From Aphanomyces cochlioides (Eukaryota; Oomycota; Saprolegniomycetes; Saprolegniales; Verrucalvaceae), in NCBI GenBank assembly GCA_019828595.1, contig JAHQRK010000019.1:186001-250000 (forward strand): 64,000 nucleotides of DNA, read 5' to 3'. Every line of letters begins with the position of its first letter. Position 1 is the stretch's first letter. The notes below the pieces were generated by a model, which worked only from the letters and a program-made list of their open reading frames with translations, was not told the origin of the DNA and searched no databases. The position numbers and the translations under genes are program-made. This document shows positions 10,256 through 20,775 of this stretch, piece after piece.

Positions 10256-12194
10256 ATGACGAAGCGGCATTCATCACCGACTCCTCAAGAATGTGAACGT
10301 CCGCCCTTCTCAATGCACAATGGAGATTGCTACGCTGTAGCTTTACGTGCTATGCTTACAGCTGGGAGTCAATTTATATGCCTATTAAGATTGCCGTTAC
10401 CATATATACCCAGAATAACTGTAGCAAGTCCATGGAATGGCTAACTATCCATTGCGGTCGGCAGACTGGAGCGTCGTCGAGCATGGAGTCTTATCCCTTT
10501 GGAAAGACGTCTGGTCTCACTTACAGAACAATGAAGAGCAAGCTACTGCGTCCTCCTATCTCGTAGAAGACACAACTCTTTGGCACAATTTGAGCTACTT
10601 ACTCAACTGCAAGATCCATCATGTTGAGCACGCCACCGTGCATTGCATTCATGGACTCTTTTCACTCCATAAAGTCGCCCAATTGACGCTAAGACATCGA
10701 ATTCAAGAAAGCCTCGTGGTGGCTGATTGCATCGACCAACTTTGCATCAAGCTAGTAGCTCCGTACGACATCGAAAATTCAAGTGAAAGACGCTCGATCG
10801 AGCTCGTTGCCTTGACTCTGGCAAATATTTGCAGCTTAGCACACCAAGTGGAGCGGGTATGCGCTGCTGGTGCTCTGGATGTATTTACGTTCATAGTTCT
10901 TGACCAGAAGGGAGAAGAATGGGCTGATCATGTTCAAACACTTCAGCTGACCTCATTGCGTTGCATAACCTCATGCGTCCAGCTTTCCATGGCATGTTTG
11001 GAAGACATAGAGCATTCCTCTATATTCGAGCATGTTTTGGCGCGTGTCGTACCATTAAGCGACGATGCTGCAGCCGTCGGGATGTCCTTCTTGGCAACTT
11101 GTATGAACCATCAACCTTTAATCTGCAAGCTGCTCTTTGATCGTGGCATTCTTCCCTTGATTTTGGCAATGCTTCATTCGAATCCTCAGCTGCAACTCCA
11201 AGCTCTGCGTGCCCTCAACCATCTCCTCTCATGTCCTGTTGACATTGCTACCCAAACGATGACCCAAATGCGGCTATCTGGTGCACTCATCAACATTTGC
11301 TGGCTTTTTACCTTTCATCATGACCCGAAAGTGAACCGTGCAGCCTCGGATGTCCTGGAAAGCCTCATTAAGTGGACTCCTGAAGTAGGAAAGCGCCTCA
11401 TCGAGGATTTGTGCGAGCAGGGTTGCGTGTTGCTGCTTCAGCAAAAGCCCACCCGACATTACCAGTGGGTTATCAACAACTTGGACCAAGAATCACTGAA
11501 TTTGCTGCTAACGACTCTTACTCGCACGAAGAACTCGCTTTTGCGATCCAATCTCCTTGTGAGTGTTTTAGTTCTAGCTGTTTCCTCCAAAACAAAGCAA
11601 CTCCAGCTGGACGAATGGTGGCCTACCCTGTTGTCCTTGATGGCTGATCCCAACGTTTTGAATCACCTTCTAAATGCACTGGTCACTCTATGTAATCCCG
11701 AAACGATACCACAAAGCGTATCAAGCAATACACAGCGACCATTTGATGGCCCTCTGCGGCTAAAATGGAGTGATGAAGAATACATTGTGTCCAAGTCAGC
11801 CATGGCGCACAACAGCCATACAATCCACTCGAAACTTCTCAAGGAGCCAACTTGTACTGTCCTGAACATGCCAGCGATGTCGTCCCCCTGCAAGAAATCC
11901 TTTCGACTAGTCTGCCAGCTGTCTAGTCCCAAGTTAGCTGGCCTGGAGCAAACAGTGCTTGTCGAATTGGCCTCTGTGGCCCAGAAACTTGGTATGCAAA
12001 GTCTCCTCAATGCCACAATTGATCAGCTCAAGGTGGCACATCTTCCAGTGAACATTTTGCAGCAAGAAGGGGTCGTGCTTACTCCAGTAATCATCTTACA
12101 CTGGCTAAACTATCTCCATGGAGCCCGAAAAGCGCTTGAAAACGATGAGTATGACTTTCTGGTCTCGTTTCTCCAAGAACTGCTTCAACTTTAA
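10256..12194 (+). CDS. Armadillo-fold protein with C-terminal BTB-like segment
   Basis: The long exon alone encodes 585 residues from ATG 10437. An upstream exon 10256-10336 joins in frame through an 88-bp GTAGCT...TGTAG intron (10337-10424), giving about 616 residues, so the true start is probably 10256. The body is helical with ARM/HEAT-like repeats ('LQLQALRALNHLLSC', 'VNRAASDVLESLIKW', 'LLNALVTLCNPE'). The last ~150 residues resemble a divergent BTB/POZ unit ('FRLVCQLSSPKLAG...LVELASVAQKLGMQSLLNATI'). ARM-BTB proteins often serve as protein-interaction or cullin-3 adaptors; that role here is inference. I cannot name the orthologue. Confidence 0.7.
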
Positions 12195-12325
12195 AACCCC
12201 TGCACCCCTAAAAGTATCAATATCACCCTGAAGTATCATAAATGTTGAACTGTCAAAATGATATTTTATTTTTGAGGTCTTCGAGGGAATTATCCGGAAT
12301 TCATAGCAGAATTGACAAGGAAAGG

Positions 12326-13538
12326 ATGCGGTATGAAGTTGGCGCGGGGACCGCCGTTTGGTCCTGCTTGGGCATGGCAGCTGTGTACGTCGGTATTCTT
12401 TACTGCTGTCCTTCAGAGATACGACGCCTACCACGTGATCATCCTCGCCATGTACTTTTCAGTGATGAACCGCCTTTCTACCTCATGGATCCAACTAGAT
12501 TCTTGCACGTTTCGTCCTGATTTCCATCGCATGTGCCTTGTTTCCAGCATACTTGTACGCGTTCTACAAAGAGGTATACTTAACAAGGTTTTGACATTAC
12601 TTAGATCTTTGTCTGTAGTCGGACAATGGCATCTCGATGGCGACAAAGTTGGGCTTTAAGGATGATGTGGTCGAGACACTCACCACATCGCTTTCAGTCC
12701 TCGTGCTCACGATGCTCTTGTTCGCGGGGTCAATTTTTTCCAACGCACTCGAACTTCATTGTATCAAGAAATACGAAAAGACAACATGGAGGGGGGCGTT
12801 CAAACAAACCCATCTCTACCGCATGCTAGTCATTGAAAAGATGCCGACGATGCGAACCCTCATATTTGTACGACACCGCTAACTCTCTTGTATCCATCTT
12901 GAGTCTTACTGTAGGGGCCTTTGACGGAAGAATTCGCGTTTCGAAGCTGCATGCTTCCTTTGCTTCTTGATGGCGGCTGGTCGATCAATACTACAATCTT
13001 TGCCAGTCCACTTGCCTTTGGAGTTGGTTGGTCCCTACATCATTGGGTACCTTCTCAAATATTTCGTAGCGCATGTTCATCATTTTATCGATCATATTCG
13101 ATCCGGTCGCTCCTTCAAAACGTCTTTAGCCATAGTTGGTGCGTCCATTCCTGCAGTTTTTTACCTTGTGACGACTTGATAGTCTTCCAGTTCCTCTATA
13201 CGACAGTTTTTGGCATCTATGCCAGCTTCATCTTCATGCGAACAGGTTTTAGTCGTCCTTCTTTGGTCTACTTCATTGTGATGTCTCTTCAGGCCACTTC
13301 TTTGCCGTCTTTGGCGTACATGCATTTTGTAACCTTATGGGATTTCCCGACGTCTCGTTCCTCTCGACAGAACATCCTTTGCATGCCCATCAAGTTGGTA
13401 CGTTCCATATCTGACCTCTAGTTAAAGAAAGTTAATCCTACTCTAGCAATCCTAAGCATGTACATTGCGGGCATCTTCGCATTCTCGGCACTTCTATTTC
13501 CGCTCACGAGTGTGTCGCCTCCGTCTATCTTTTGGTAA
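12326..13538 (+). CDS. RCE1: CAAX prenyl protease 2 (RCE1), ER membrane
   Basis: Removes the -AAX tripeptide from prenylated proteins such as Ras and Rho at the ER membrane. Eight exons: 12326-12451, 12499-12573, 12619-12867, 12915-13026, 13070-13138, 13183-13245, 13293-13397 and 13447-13538, giving 296 residues with introns of 43-49 bp. Diagnostics: 'SEIRRLPRDHPRH' near the N-terminus; catalytic 'PLTEEFAFRSCMLP' (E155-E156, R160); 'FGVAHVHHF' (H189/H192); 'HFFAVFGVHAFCNLMGFPD' (H241, N245). The length agrees with the family and the membrane segments are conserved. The stop TAA is one base from the stop of the convergent globin gene. Confidence 0.9.
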
Positions 13539-13539
13539 T

Positions 13540-14283
13540 TTACGGCTTGTATGGACATTCCCCGACGTTTGTTCCTGCTACGGGACATTGGCCAGGGTTG
13601 ATTGAAGTCATGTTGGCTGTGGGCTCAACGGTGCGCGGCCGGCGGAATGTCATGTTGTGGAGTGTTTTTCCTTGTTTAGCGAGGTTTCGCTCCTTTTCAG
13701 TCGGCTGGGAGCGGCCATGATACAAAATTGGCGTCATGGCAACCATCATGAAGGCGTAAACAGTACGCCATGCCGTTTCTTTCTCCTCGTTCCAGGTGGA
13801 TCCCGTGCATTCTTTGACAATGTTCAGGAGATTCTTGCCCAAGATGTTGTAGTATTGCAACTTGACACCGTATTTGTTGTGGCGGTAAGCAAGGTCGGCC
13901 ACCTTCTCGATGACATTGGTCGTGTTGGCTTCGTTTGTGACTGTCTGGACAATTGCAATGAGGGCTTTCCCTTGGACGATAATGGACTGTCGGAAGAGTG
14001 GTTTGACTTCAGGTGCAAGCGCAAAAAGCGACGAGTAGAAGCGGTCGTAGAAATAGACAACAGCTGAGCCGTCCTTGAGCTTGCCTTCCATGCCAGGCGC
14101 CTTCCCATTCGCAATGTCATCCCAGCTCGCCAGGACAATCTCGCGCATCCTAGCGGTAACTTTGCAAGCCGGCATAGCAAAGTCAGGGCAATGGAGCTGG
14201 AGGTACTTGAGGTACTTTGGATGAAGGACTAAGCCATGCTCCTCACTCTGGGTCAGCGCTTGCACCGAGTACTGCAAGCCCAT
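13540..14283 (-). CDS. Single-domain globin with Cys-Pro tail
   Basis: Intronless gene of 247 residues. The globin fold spans about 42-195: helix A 'RMREIVLASWDDI', B-C-D region 'VYFYDRFYSSLFALAPEVKPLF', E helix 'IIVQGKALIAIVQTV' with Gln104 at E7, proximal His135 (F8) in 'LAYRHNKYGV', then G and H helices. Gln at E7 and the general pattern resemble neuroglobin-like and protist globins, so O2/NO binding or redox sensing is likely (inference). It has a ~40-residue N-terminal extension and a C-terminal tail with two Cys-Pro dipeptides ('GQCPVAG', 'GECPYKP'). ATG at 14283. Confidence 0.85.
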   Translation of the reverse strand: MGLQYSVQALTQSEEHGLVLHPKYLKYLQLHCPDFAMPACKVTARMREIVLASWDDIANGKAPGMEGKLKDGSAVVYFYDRFYSSLFALAPEVKPLFRQSIIVQGKALIAIVQTVTNEANTTNVIEKVADLAYRHNKYGVKLQYYNILGKNLLNIVKECTGSTWNEEKETAWRTVYAFMMVAMTPILYHGRSQPTEKERNLAKQGKTLHNMTFRRPRTVEPTANMTSINPGQCPVAGTNVGECPYKP

Positions 14284-14479
14284 CTATTTCAAACTAAACC
14301 CACCACTAGAATGAAGCGCTGAACTATTTATAGAGGCAAAATGGCTGCTTGTGAACTAATATGGCAAGAGAGGATGGTTCAATCGGCGAAACAACACACA
14401 TGGAGGAAAGATTACATTGGAGAAGCTTGACGAGAAAACTGCCGAGGGAGGACAATTTCCATGATTTCTGTTTTTGCTT

Positions 14480-15033
14480 CTATTGATCGACTTGTTGGGG
14501 ACGTTGCTGATGTTGCTGCTGTTGGAGTTTGTGCATGGAACGAATTGTTTGCAACACACCACGGCGGTCCAATGCCTTTGAGATTGCGTTAATGGCATGC
14601 AAAACCGATAGGCGAGGAGCGTACCTCGGGAGATGCTTGACTACGACTCGCATCTGTGTCATCCATTTCCACCATGGTGGAATCACACACGAGTTCACAT
14701 TCGTCGTCTTGGTTGTTTGCGTCGTCAAGATCACGGTCGAGAATTTGCAGCATCTTGGATTCGGAAATCTTTTGTTTGAGCTTGGATTGGACCTTGGGCG
14801 GCCTAGGACGCGTGATAGAATGCGGCTGCTTCACCTCCTTCTTGCTTGGGGAGGTCTCGTCCTCGGGATTCATTCAGAAATGCAACCCCTCGATCTAAAT
14901 TTGTGCTGACAGCGTGGGTTACATCCCTCACAGCTCGAAACGTTCTGTCTTGCTCTTTGGCTTGGCTTTTCTCCCTGGGTGTTGCCATGGATCTCGTGTC
15001 AAAGTGCCGTCGTCTTGTCGAAGATATGTGCAT
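14480..15033 (-). CDS. Small unknown protein, basic then acidic, Gln-rich end
   Basis: I do not recognise the family. Exon 1 starts at ATG 15033 ('MHISSTRRRHFDTRS'). A middle exon encodes '...EVKQPHSITRPRPPKVQ', a predicted helix 'SESKMLQILDRDLDD' and an acidic patch with 'ECELVCDSTMVEMDDTD'. It ends at a GTACGC donor. After a ~47-bp intron, the last exon reads 'ALDRRGVLQTIRSMHK', then a Gln-rich tail to TAG at 14480-14482. The first intron's exact donor is uncertain: GTGAGG near the 'TFRA' codons, or GTCAGC a little later. The promoter is shared with the divergent SAM-CHAT-NB-ARC gene. Confidence 0.55.
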
Positions 15034-15078
15034 TGTGCTGTCCTTTCTTGGGGAAGCGGAAAATTCAAAAATGAAAAT

Positions 15079-15090
15079 AATTGGCTAAAA
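15079..15090. promoter_or_regulatory. CCAAT-like box (AATTGGCTAAAA) in divergent promoter
   Basis: AATTGGCTAAAA lies between the starts at 15033 (minus) and 15198 (plus), and an ATTGGATATAAAATTG stretch follows at about 15120. The same core recurs in other spacers of the window, so it is a plausible NF-Y-type site serving both genes (inference). Confidence 0.4.
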
Positions 15091-15197
15091 ATTGAAAATC
15101 AATTATGTAATTGATTTTAATTGGATATAAAATTGAAATATGTGTTTAATTGGTTAAAATTCAAAGTTCGTCCGGCGTGCCTTGTGGCATATCAAGG

Positions 15198-18100
15198 ATG
15201 GAAGCATGGAGTTGCGACCAAGTGGCCGAATGGCTACGGGAAAACAACTTTGGCGAATACGTCGACGTACGTGCGCATGAAAATATCGTGTCCCTTACCA
15301 ATAACTAGAATTTTCTTGAACAGGCCGTCGATGGTGCATGTCTGGTCGAGCTGGACGAAGATATGTTGAAAAATGATCTCCAAGTTATGAAGCTCGGCCG
15401 ACGGAAGGCATTGATGAAAGCCATAAAGGAATACGATGACAGGTAGATATCTAAGGATGCCACTGCATGGATAGATCGGCTCATGCTTCGTTTCAATAGC
15501 TCCAATGTACTCGATCTTGCTGTCCTCCATGCAGCTCCTCTCGTGCTGGAACGCATGTCAAAAGAAGGGAAACACCTCCATCCCATGGAAAAACTGGATC
15601 TAGACGTTGAGCGCTCGGCTTTTCAAGACGTTCTCCAGCGAAATATTCTCCAGAAACGTATCCAGACTCGATATGACGTGGCAACGGCCGATTCCTTTCG
15701 ATCGCTGCTCACAGCTTGGCAAATTAAGGTCCGATTGCCTTCCTTGTATCTGGACATACCATTTCTGGATGTGTAGGTGCTTCATTTTTCTGGCCACGGC
15801 GTCGGTCTTGAGGAAAAGCTCTGCTTCGAAGATAACTGTGGCGGAACACACTTGATTTCACCAGCCATGCTGTCAGAACTCATCCATTCGGGCGGTTCAT
15901 CCTCGACAACTTTCCTCCAAGTTGTTTTCGTTAGTGCATGCCACAGTGAAAAAGTCGCTCGAGTCTTTGTGGATGCTGGTGTGCCGCACGTCGTGGCCGT
16001 TCACTCCGTGTCAAAAATCGTCGACGAGTCGGCCAAGGACTTTGCCAAACAGTTTTATCTCGCGCTATTTGCTGGGAAGACAGTCGCTGCCGCCTTTGAT
16101 ATTGCAAAGACCGCCGTGCGAATGAGCCCAAGCAGTCGTCGGGCTTGCTGCTGCGCGTAAGTGGTGTCAACATCCCAATTTTCATCTGATACTACTTGAT
16201 ATATGTAGCCATCTACACGAAAAGACTTGCAAATGGAACCTCACTGGCGGCTCTCATTCGAGACACGCTCCAAATTCATGCTGCTGCAAAGGGCATTTGC
16301 TGCCGTGGCCTCATGACGAGAGCAGCAAGTTTTTATTGCTCGGCCATGCAGAATCGCACGAAGTCGTTGTCTTTCCCAAGCTTCCCCGGGGGAATTACAC
16401 TGACTTGACGCCGTCATGCTTGTCTAATATTCCTGCGATGCCCAAGCAGGTCTGCATTTCTTCTCCTTCTTCTCTTAGCGTCTCATCTAGTTTATGGGCC
16501 GCAACATTGAGACGTACAACTTAGTTCGTTCGATTTCTCATGGCCACGTCACGGTACGACGGCAATTTCACTGTAAAAATCGCTAAATGTTTTTGTCTAT
16601 AGGTTTGCACTGGCGCCCCTGGTATCGGGAAGAGCTCACTAGCCATGGCTGCTGCCCATTACATTTTACAACGGCGGATATGTCCCGACGGCGTTTTTTA
16701 CGTTGATCTCGAAGGCTTGGAACTCTCCGCTGTCAAGTAGGCTCACGAAAACCTCCATGGGTTCTCAGCTAAGTCTGTTAGGTATGCTATAGCCCGAAGC
16801 GTCGGTCTCCTCACGGGAGAATCCGAGTCTAGCTCGGACGCCGAAGTCTTTGCTGAATTGGGGTCTAGTTCTAGTTCCTCAAACGTCTAGCTGATGGTTC
16901 CGTAGGTCCAAGAGGTGTCTGCTTGTTCTTGATAAAGTCGAGGAGCTCCTCGATCGTGATGAACACAAATGCCAAGAATGGCTTGGGCAGCTCGTCGGCA
17001 CAGCGACACAAACGCGCTTTTTGCTTGCATCTCGACGCTGTCCTGTCATTCCCAACGTGACTGTGCAGCCACTGTCGATTTCAGAATTGCCGCCGCAGAC
17101 TTCAGCTGATCTCTTGCGCCTCTCAGCGCCGCAATGCTCGATCGAAGAAGCACGCACTTTGGCTCGTATCTGCGGCTACCTTCCATTAGCACTGCGAGTT
17201 ATCGGGCGTGCGCTGGCTAACACAAGATCGAATATTACAGCGCAGGACTTGATTGACCGACTCCAAGTACTCCTTTGCTCAACCTTCTCGTATTGACTCA
17301 ATTCTATCAGGTTGAAGACAAGCGGTTGATTGAAATCACTGGATTGCCCAACGCCGGAGAGAAAGAATGTATTGATCGGTGCATTCGCTCGTCGTTTGAT
17401 CACTTGGATCGCCCGTTGCAGCTGGCATTTATGGCGCTCGGATTATTTCGTGGTGTTTTCGATCGCCATGCTGCAGCGGCCGTGCTGCAATCCGTGCCGT
17501 CTGTCGAGTCGTCTCTGAGCAAATCACATTCTGCACCGTCAATCCTTTCAGACTCTCGCAGTGCAATCACGCGGCATTTCTCCCACACTTCTCTCGGTCA
17601 AATTGACGAGACACAGAGCATTACGAGCACCCAAAGCTTGGGCGACCAGCTCCTGAAGCTGGATGACTTTCAAGACCCCGACGATGCTCTAACCAACCAG
17701 TCGTATCTACTGCTAAACCTTGAGTCCAAAGAAGAAGTGCTCGCCAGTGTTTTGGACGTCCGATCTGCCGAAGCCGCCCTCGAACAATTGAACAATTGGT
17801 CGCTCTTGGAACGCGTCAAGCAGCATAAACTGCCGCATCATTTACCGCGACCGACGCAGTACCGCCTTCACAATATGATTCAGCTCTTTGCTGAGGAAGA
17901 AGCAAACAAGCGCAGCTTTGAGACACCAGAGAGCCACGCCTTGTTCCTCACGTGGCGGCGGCGATTTGTGCGCCATTATTGCATGATCCTAGCGACAGCG
18001 TCGCACAAATTCCGCTACTCTGGCAACTTGACACAGTTTGACGAAAATCGATCCAACATCGAATCGGCACTGCGAGTCGGCCAGCAGCTTGCGCGACACA

Positions 18101-20366
18101 GCGAAGACTTGGCGCGTGAACTCTTGGCGACGGAAACGCTTCAGGAAGTCGAATACACGCCAGTAATTGACGTCTTGCTCTATGGGTTCGTCCTCTTCGT
18201 CATGCTTTAACTCATTCTGCGCCGTAGGAATTTAATCGCAAGAGGACGCTTCATCTTCCGCGTACGCTTTGACCCACGGAAGCGGATGGAACTGTTCCAG
18301 ACGTCCATTCAGCTGAGTAAAGCCGCGCGTGTACTCAATTGCAAGTGCGGCCATGCCGAAAATAACTCTGACATTTTGATGGATGGATTCGACTTTGACT
18401 GCACATCGCATTCGTACGAGACGCCTAGCAAAGACGCGCCGCCCTGTGAATGCTCTGGCGTGATGGAACTCTTGTCGTTAGAAGTGCTCATGCTCATGGA
18501 AATGGGGTAAATTCACCGCGCGCTCTCTCGCATTGAATTGTTTCTTTCGTGTAGGTATGCCTACTACGATGTTATGGAGTATGGCAAGTCGGAGCACATG
18601 TATCGCGAATCACTGCGGCTTCAGAAGGATGTTCTGCATCGAAATGATCATTCCCATGTCGCTGAAGTGATGAACTACTTGGGCATTTGCCTAAGCACGC
18701 GCAAAGGCTATCATGCCGTCAATCCTTGGAATTTCCGCAACGCAGAGACACTCCTTATCGAAGCCAAGGCAATGCGCGAACGCGTCCTGGGCACGAACCA
18801 CCCCGACTATGCGACGAGTTTAAATAACTTGGGCAATTTCTACAAGGCGGCGCTGCAAATGATCAGCCACAAGGACGAGTCGAAGGACATGAAGTTCGGT
18901 TGGGGTGGAGTCTTGCTTAAGACAGAAGACGACATTAAAGAATTCTACACGACGTCGCTGTCGATCCGAGAGCTCAATCTCGGGCGAGATCACCCGCATG
19001 TCGCTCAAAGTCTCAACAATCTTGCACTCTTTCGATCGCACATGCTGGATAAAACGCCGAAAGAGTATGGCATCTCCATGATTGTCAGTTGTGACTAAGC
19101 CAACTCTGTCTAGTAAACTCCCAGACGAAGAAGGACTCATGCAGCTCCACCTTGAGATTGAACAGCTCTACTCTCGGGCGTTGGATATTCGAAGGAAGAA
19201 ACTCGGCGCCAATAGCCCCGACACGGCGTCGACGCTGAATAATCTTGGCAATTTCAAATACAACCAGGTTGGCATCGTGTCATCTTGCTGGTTGCTTAAT
19301 GAAGAGCCAGGGAGCATATCCTGCTGCTGAAGTTTATTGCAAGGAAGCACTCAAGATCCGCAAGCAGTACTACCAGCTGGACAACGACCGCGTTGCGCAG
19401 AGTTTGATCAACGTGGGCCGCATTCTAGTCGCTCAGGTATCAACTTTCAGTCAGACAAGGATGCTCAGGACGCTGACGTTGTAGGAAAAATACGTCGAAG
19501 CCGAGCATGTGTACAAGGAAGCATTGGAGCTTCGACGAATTCTAATGCCAGACTCAAAGGAAGTCGCCTTTTGTCTCGGTAAGAAATATAGTCTCCTCCA
19601 AGGATGCCAAAGGAGTAATCGTGATGCAGAAAAAATCGGACGCTGTAAAATTCGCATGGGACAGCCTGACGAAGGCGCACGGCTGCTGTCTGAAGGCCAG
19701 CTCATGAAGCGGCGTTCGGGATTGTCGTCCTTGTCGTCGAAAATGCACCACAGCGATTCCTACTCGACGTTAGATTCCATGTCAGACACATTCAGCGACA
19801 CGTCGTTTGAAAAACTCTTCCTCTCGAGCGTCTTATCCCCTGAGGTATGGTGAAATTGGCGACGTTGTCGCTTTACGAAGCATGTCTAGACGATGGAGCG
19901 CAATGAAGAATTGAACATCGACGGACGTCTTATTGGCACTAAAGGCGCACGACTAAAGGAAGTCCAGCATGAAAGTCGAGCTCGCGTCACATACAACTCG
20001 ATCAAAAAGGTCAAAGACATGGCGTTCTATCAATTCTTTGGCACGTCCGATCAAATGGCGATCGCCAAGGAGATGTGCATCAAGATGCTCGAGTCGATTC
20101 AAGAAATGGCGACGAAGAACACCAACCTCGATGGCAATGGCAATTCAAGGCATAAAGGCAACAACCATCAAGGCTCGTCCTCGCAACGAACGCCTTGGAA
20201 TGGCGATCGTCCTCCCAGATCCAACAAGAAAGGCGGTGGCGGTTCTGGCAGCGGTCGCGTCGCCCCGCCGCAGTCGTCTAGGACCCAAGCTAAGCTGTCC
20301 GACTGGATGACTGCGGCGCCGAATGGAACAGGCGGCTCGAACAACCATCGTAAGAAAAAGGATTGA
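15198..20366 (+). CDS. NLR-like SAM-CHAT-NB-ARC-TPR-KH protein
   Basis: Seventeen exons join in frame: 15198-15266, 15309-15442, 15500-15728, 15777-16156, 16209-16449, 16491-16553, 16603-16736, 16782-16862, 16906-17266, 17311-18185, 18228-18506, 18555-19064, 19114-19267, 19311-19436, 19485-19578, 19630-19844 and 19890-20366, about 1,473 codons. Residues 1-67 are a SAM domain. CHAT peptidase ~70-310 has His151 ('HFSGHG') and Cys199 ('SACHSE'). A Cys-rich linker with two CCC runs follows. The STAND/NB-ARC ATPase has a P-loop 'GAPGIGKSS' (~376-384), Walker B 'CLLVLDKVEE' (~448-457) and 'YLPLALRVIG' (~535-544). A Ser-rich stretch lies at ~600-650. Kinesin-light-chain-type TPRs run ~940-1280 ('SLNNLGNFY', 'SLNNLALF', 'TLNNLGNF'). 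A KH domain follows (~1316-1380, GTKG loop) with a Gly/Ser-rich tail. It is probably an oligomerising sensor with protease output. The KH part could be a separate gene starting at ATG 19893. Confidence 0.85.
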
Positions 20367-20775
20367 TTTACTACTTGACTCAGTGGCTAAAACAATGATG
20401 CGATCGACGCGTCAAGGTTGAAGTCGGCTGGAAGTCCTACTCCCGCCGGCCAATCACTCGAGAAAGTCCATCCAGACGGTCATGTTGACTCGTCATGTGG
20501 GAATTTGTCATCACCATATTTATACTCTGTCAACAAGCGTCTCCATGGAGGAAATCCTCCATGGATCTTCGCCGCTTGGAGGCACTAGATGCCTAAGTTG
20601 CGTGAATAAACATGGAGAATTCTTTTTTATGGGAAATTGTGCGAGAATGGATTTCAATGGGGATTTTGAACGGGAAATCCACGCAGTCAAAAATTAGACT
20701 TGAAATTTGTATGCCTTATCCTAGTTTCAGCTGAAAAGATGTCATTTTTGAAACCGCCGTTGGCTTGAGAAGAAC
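20367..20775. other. Spacer with a near-perfect palindrome
   Basis: 409 bp between the NLR-like gene and the CoA-transferase gene. It contains an 11-bp-arm palindrome (20542-20552 with 20555-20565, TCCATGGAGGA around AA), and nothing codes. It is probably the promoter of the downstream gene. Confidence 0.5.

Noticed and set aside
10437..10600. Start of the ARM protein at ATG 10437
   Set aside because: An upstream exon from ATG 10256 joins in frame, so 10256 is preferred, although 10437 remains possible.
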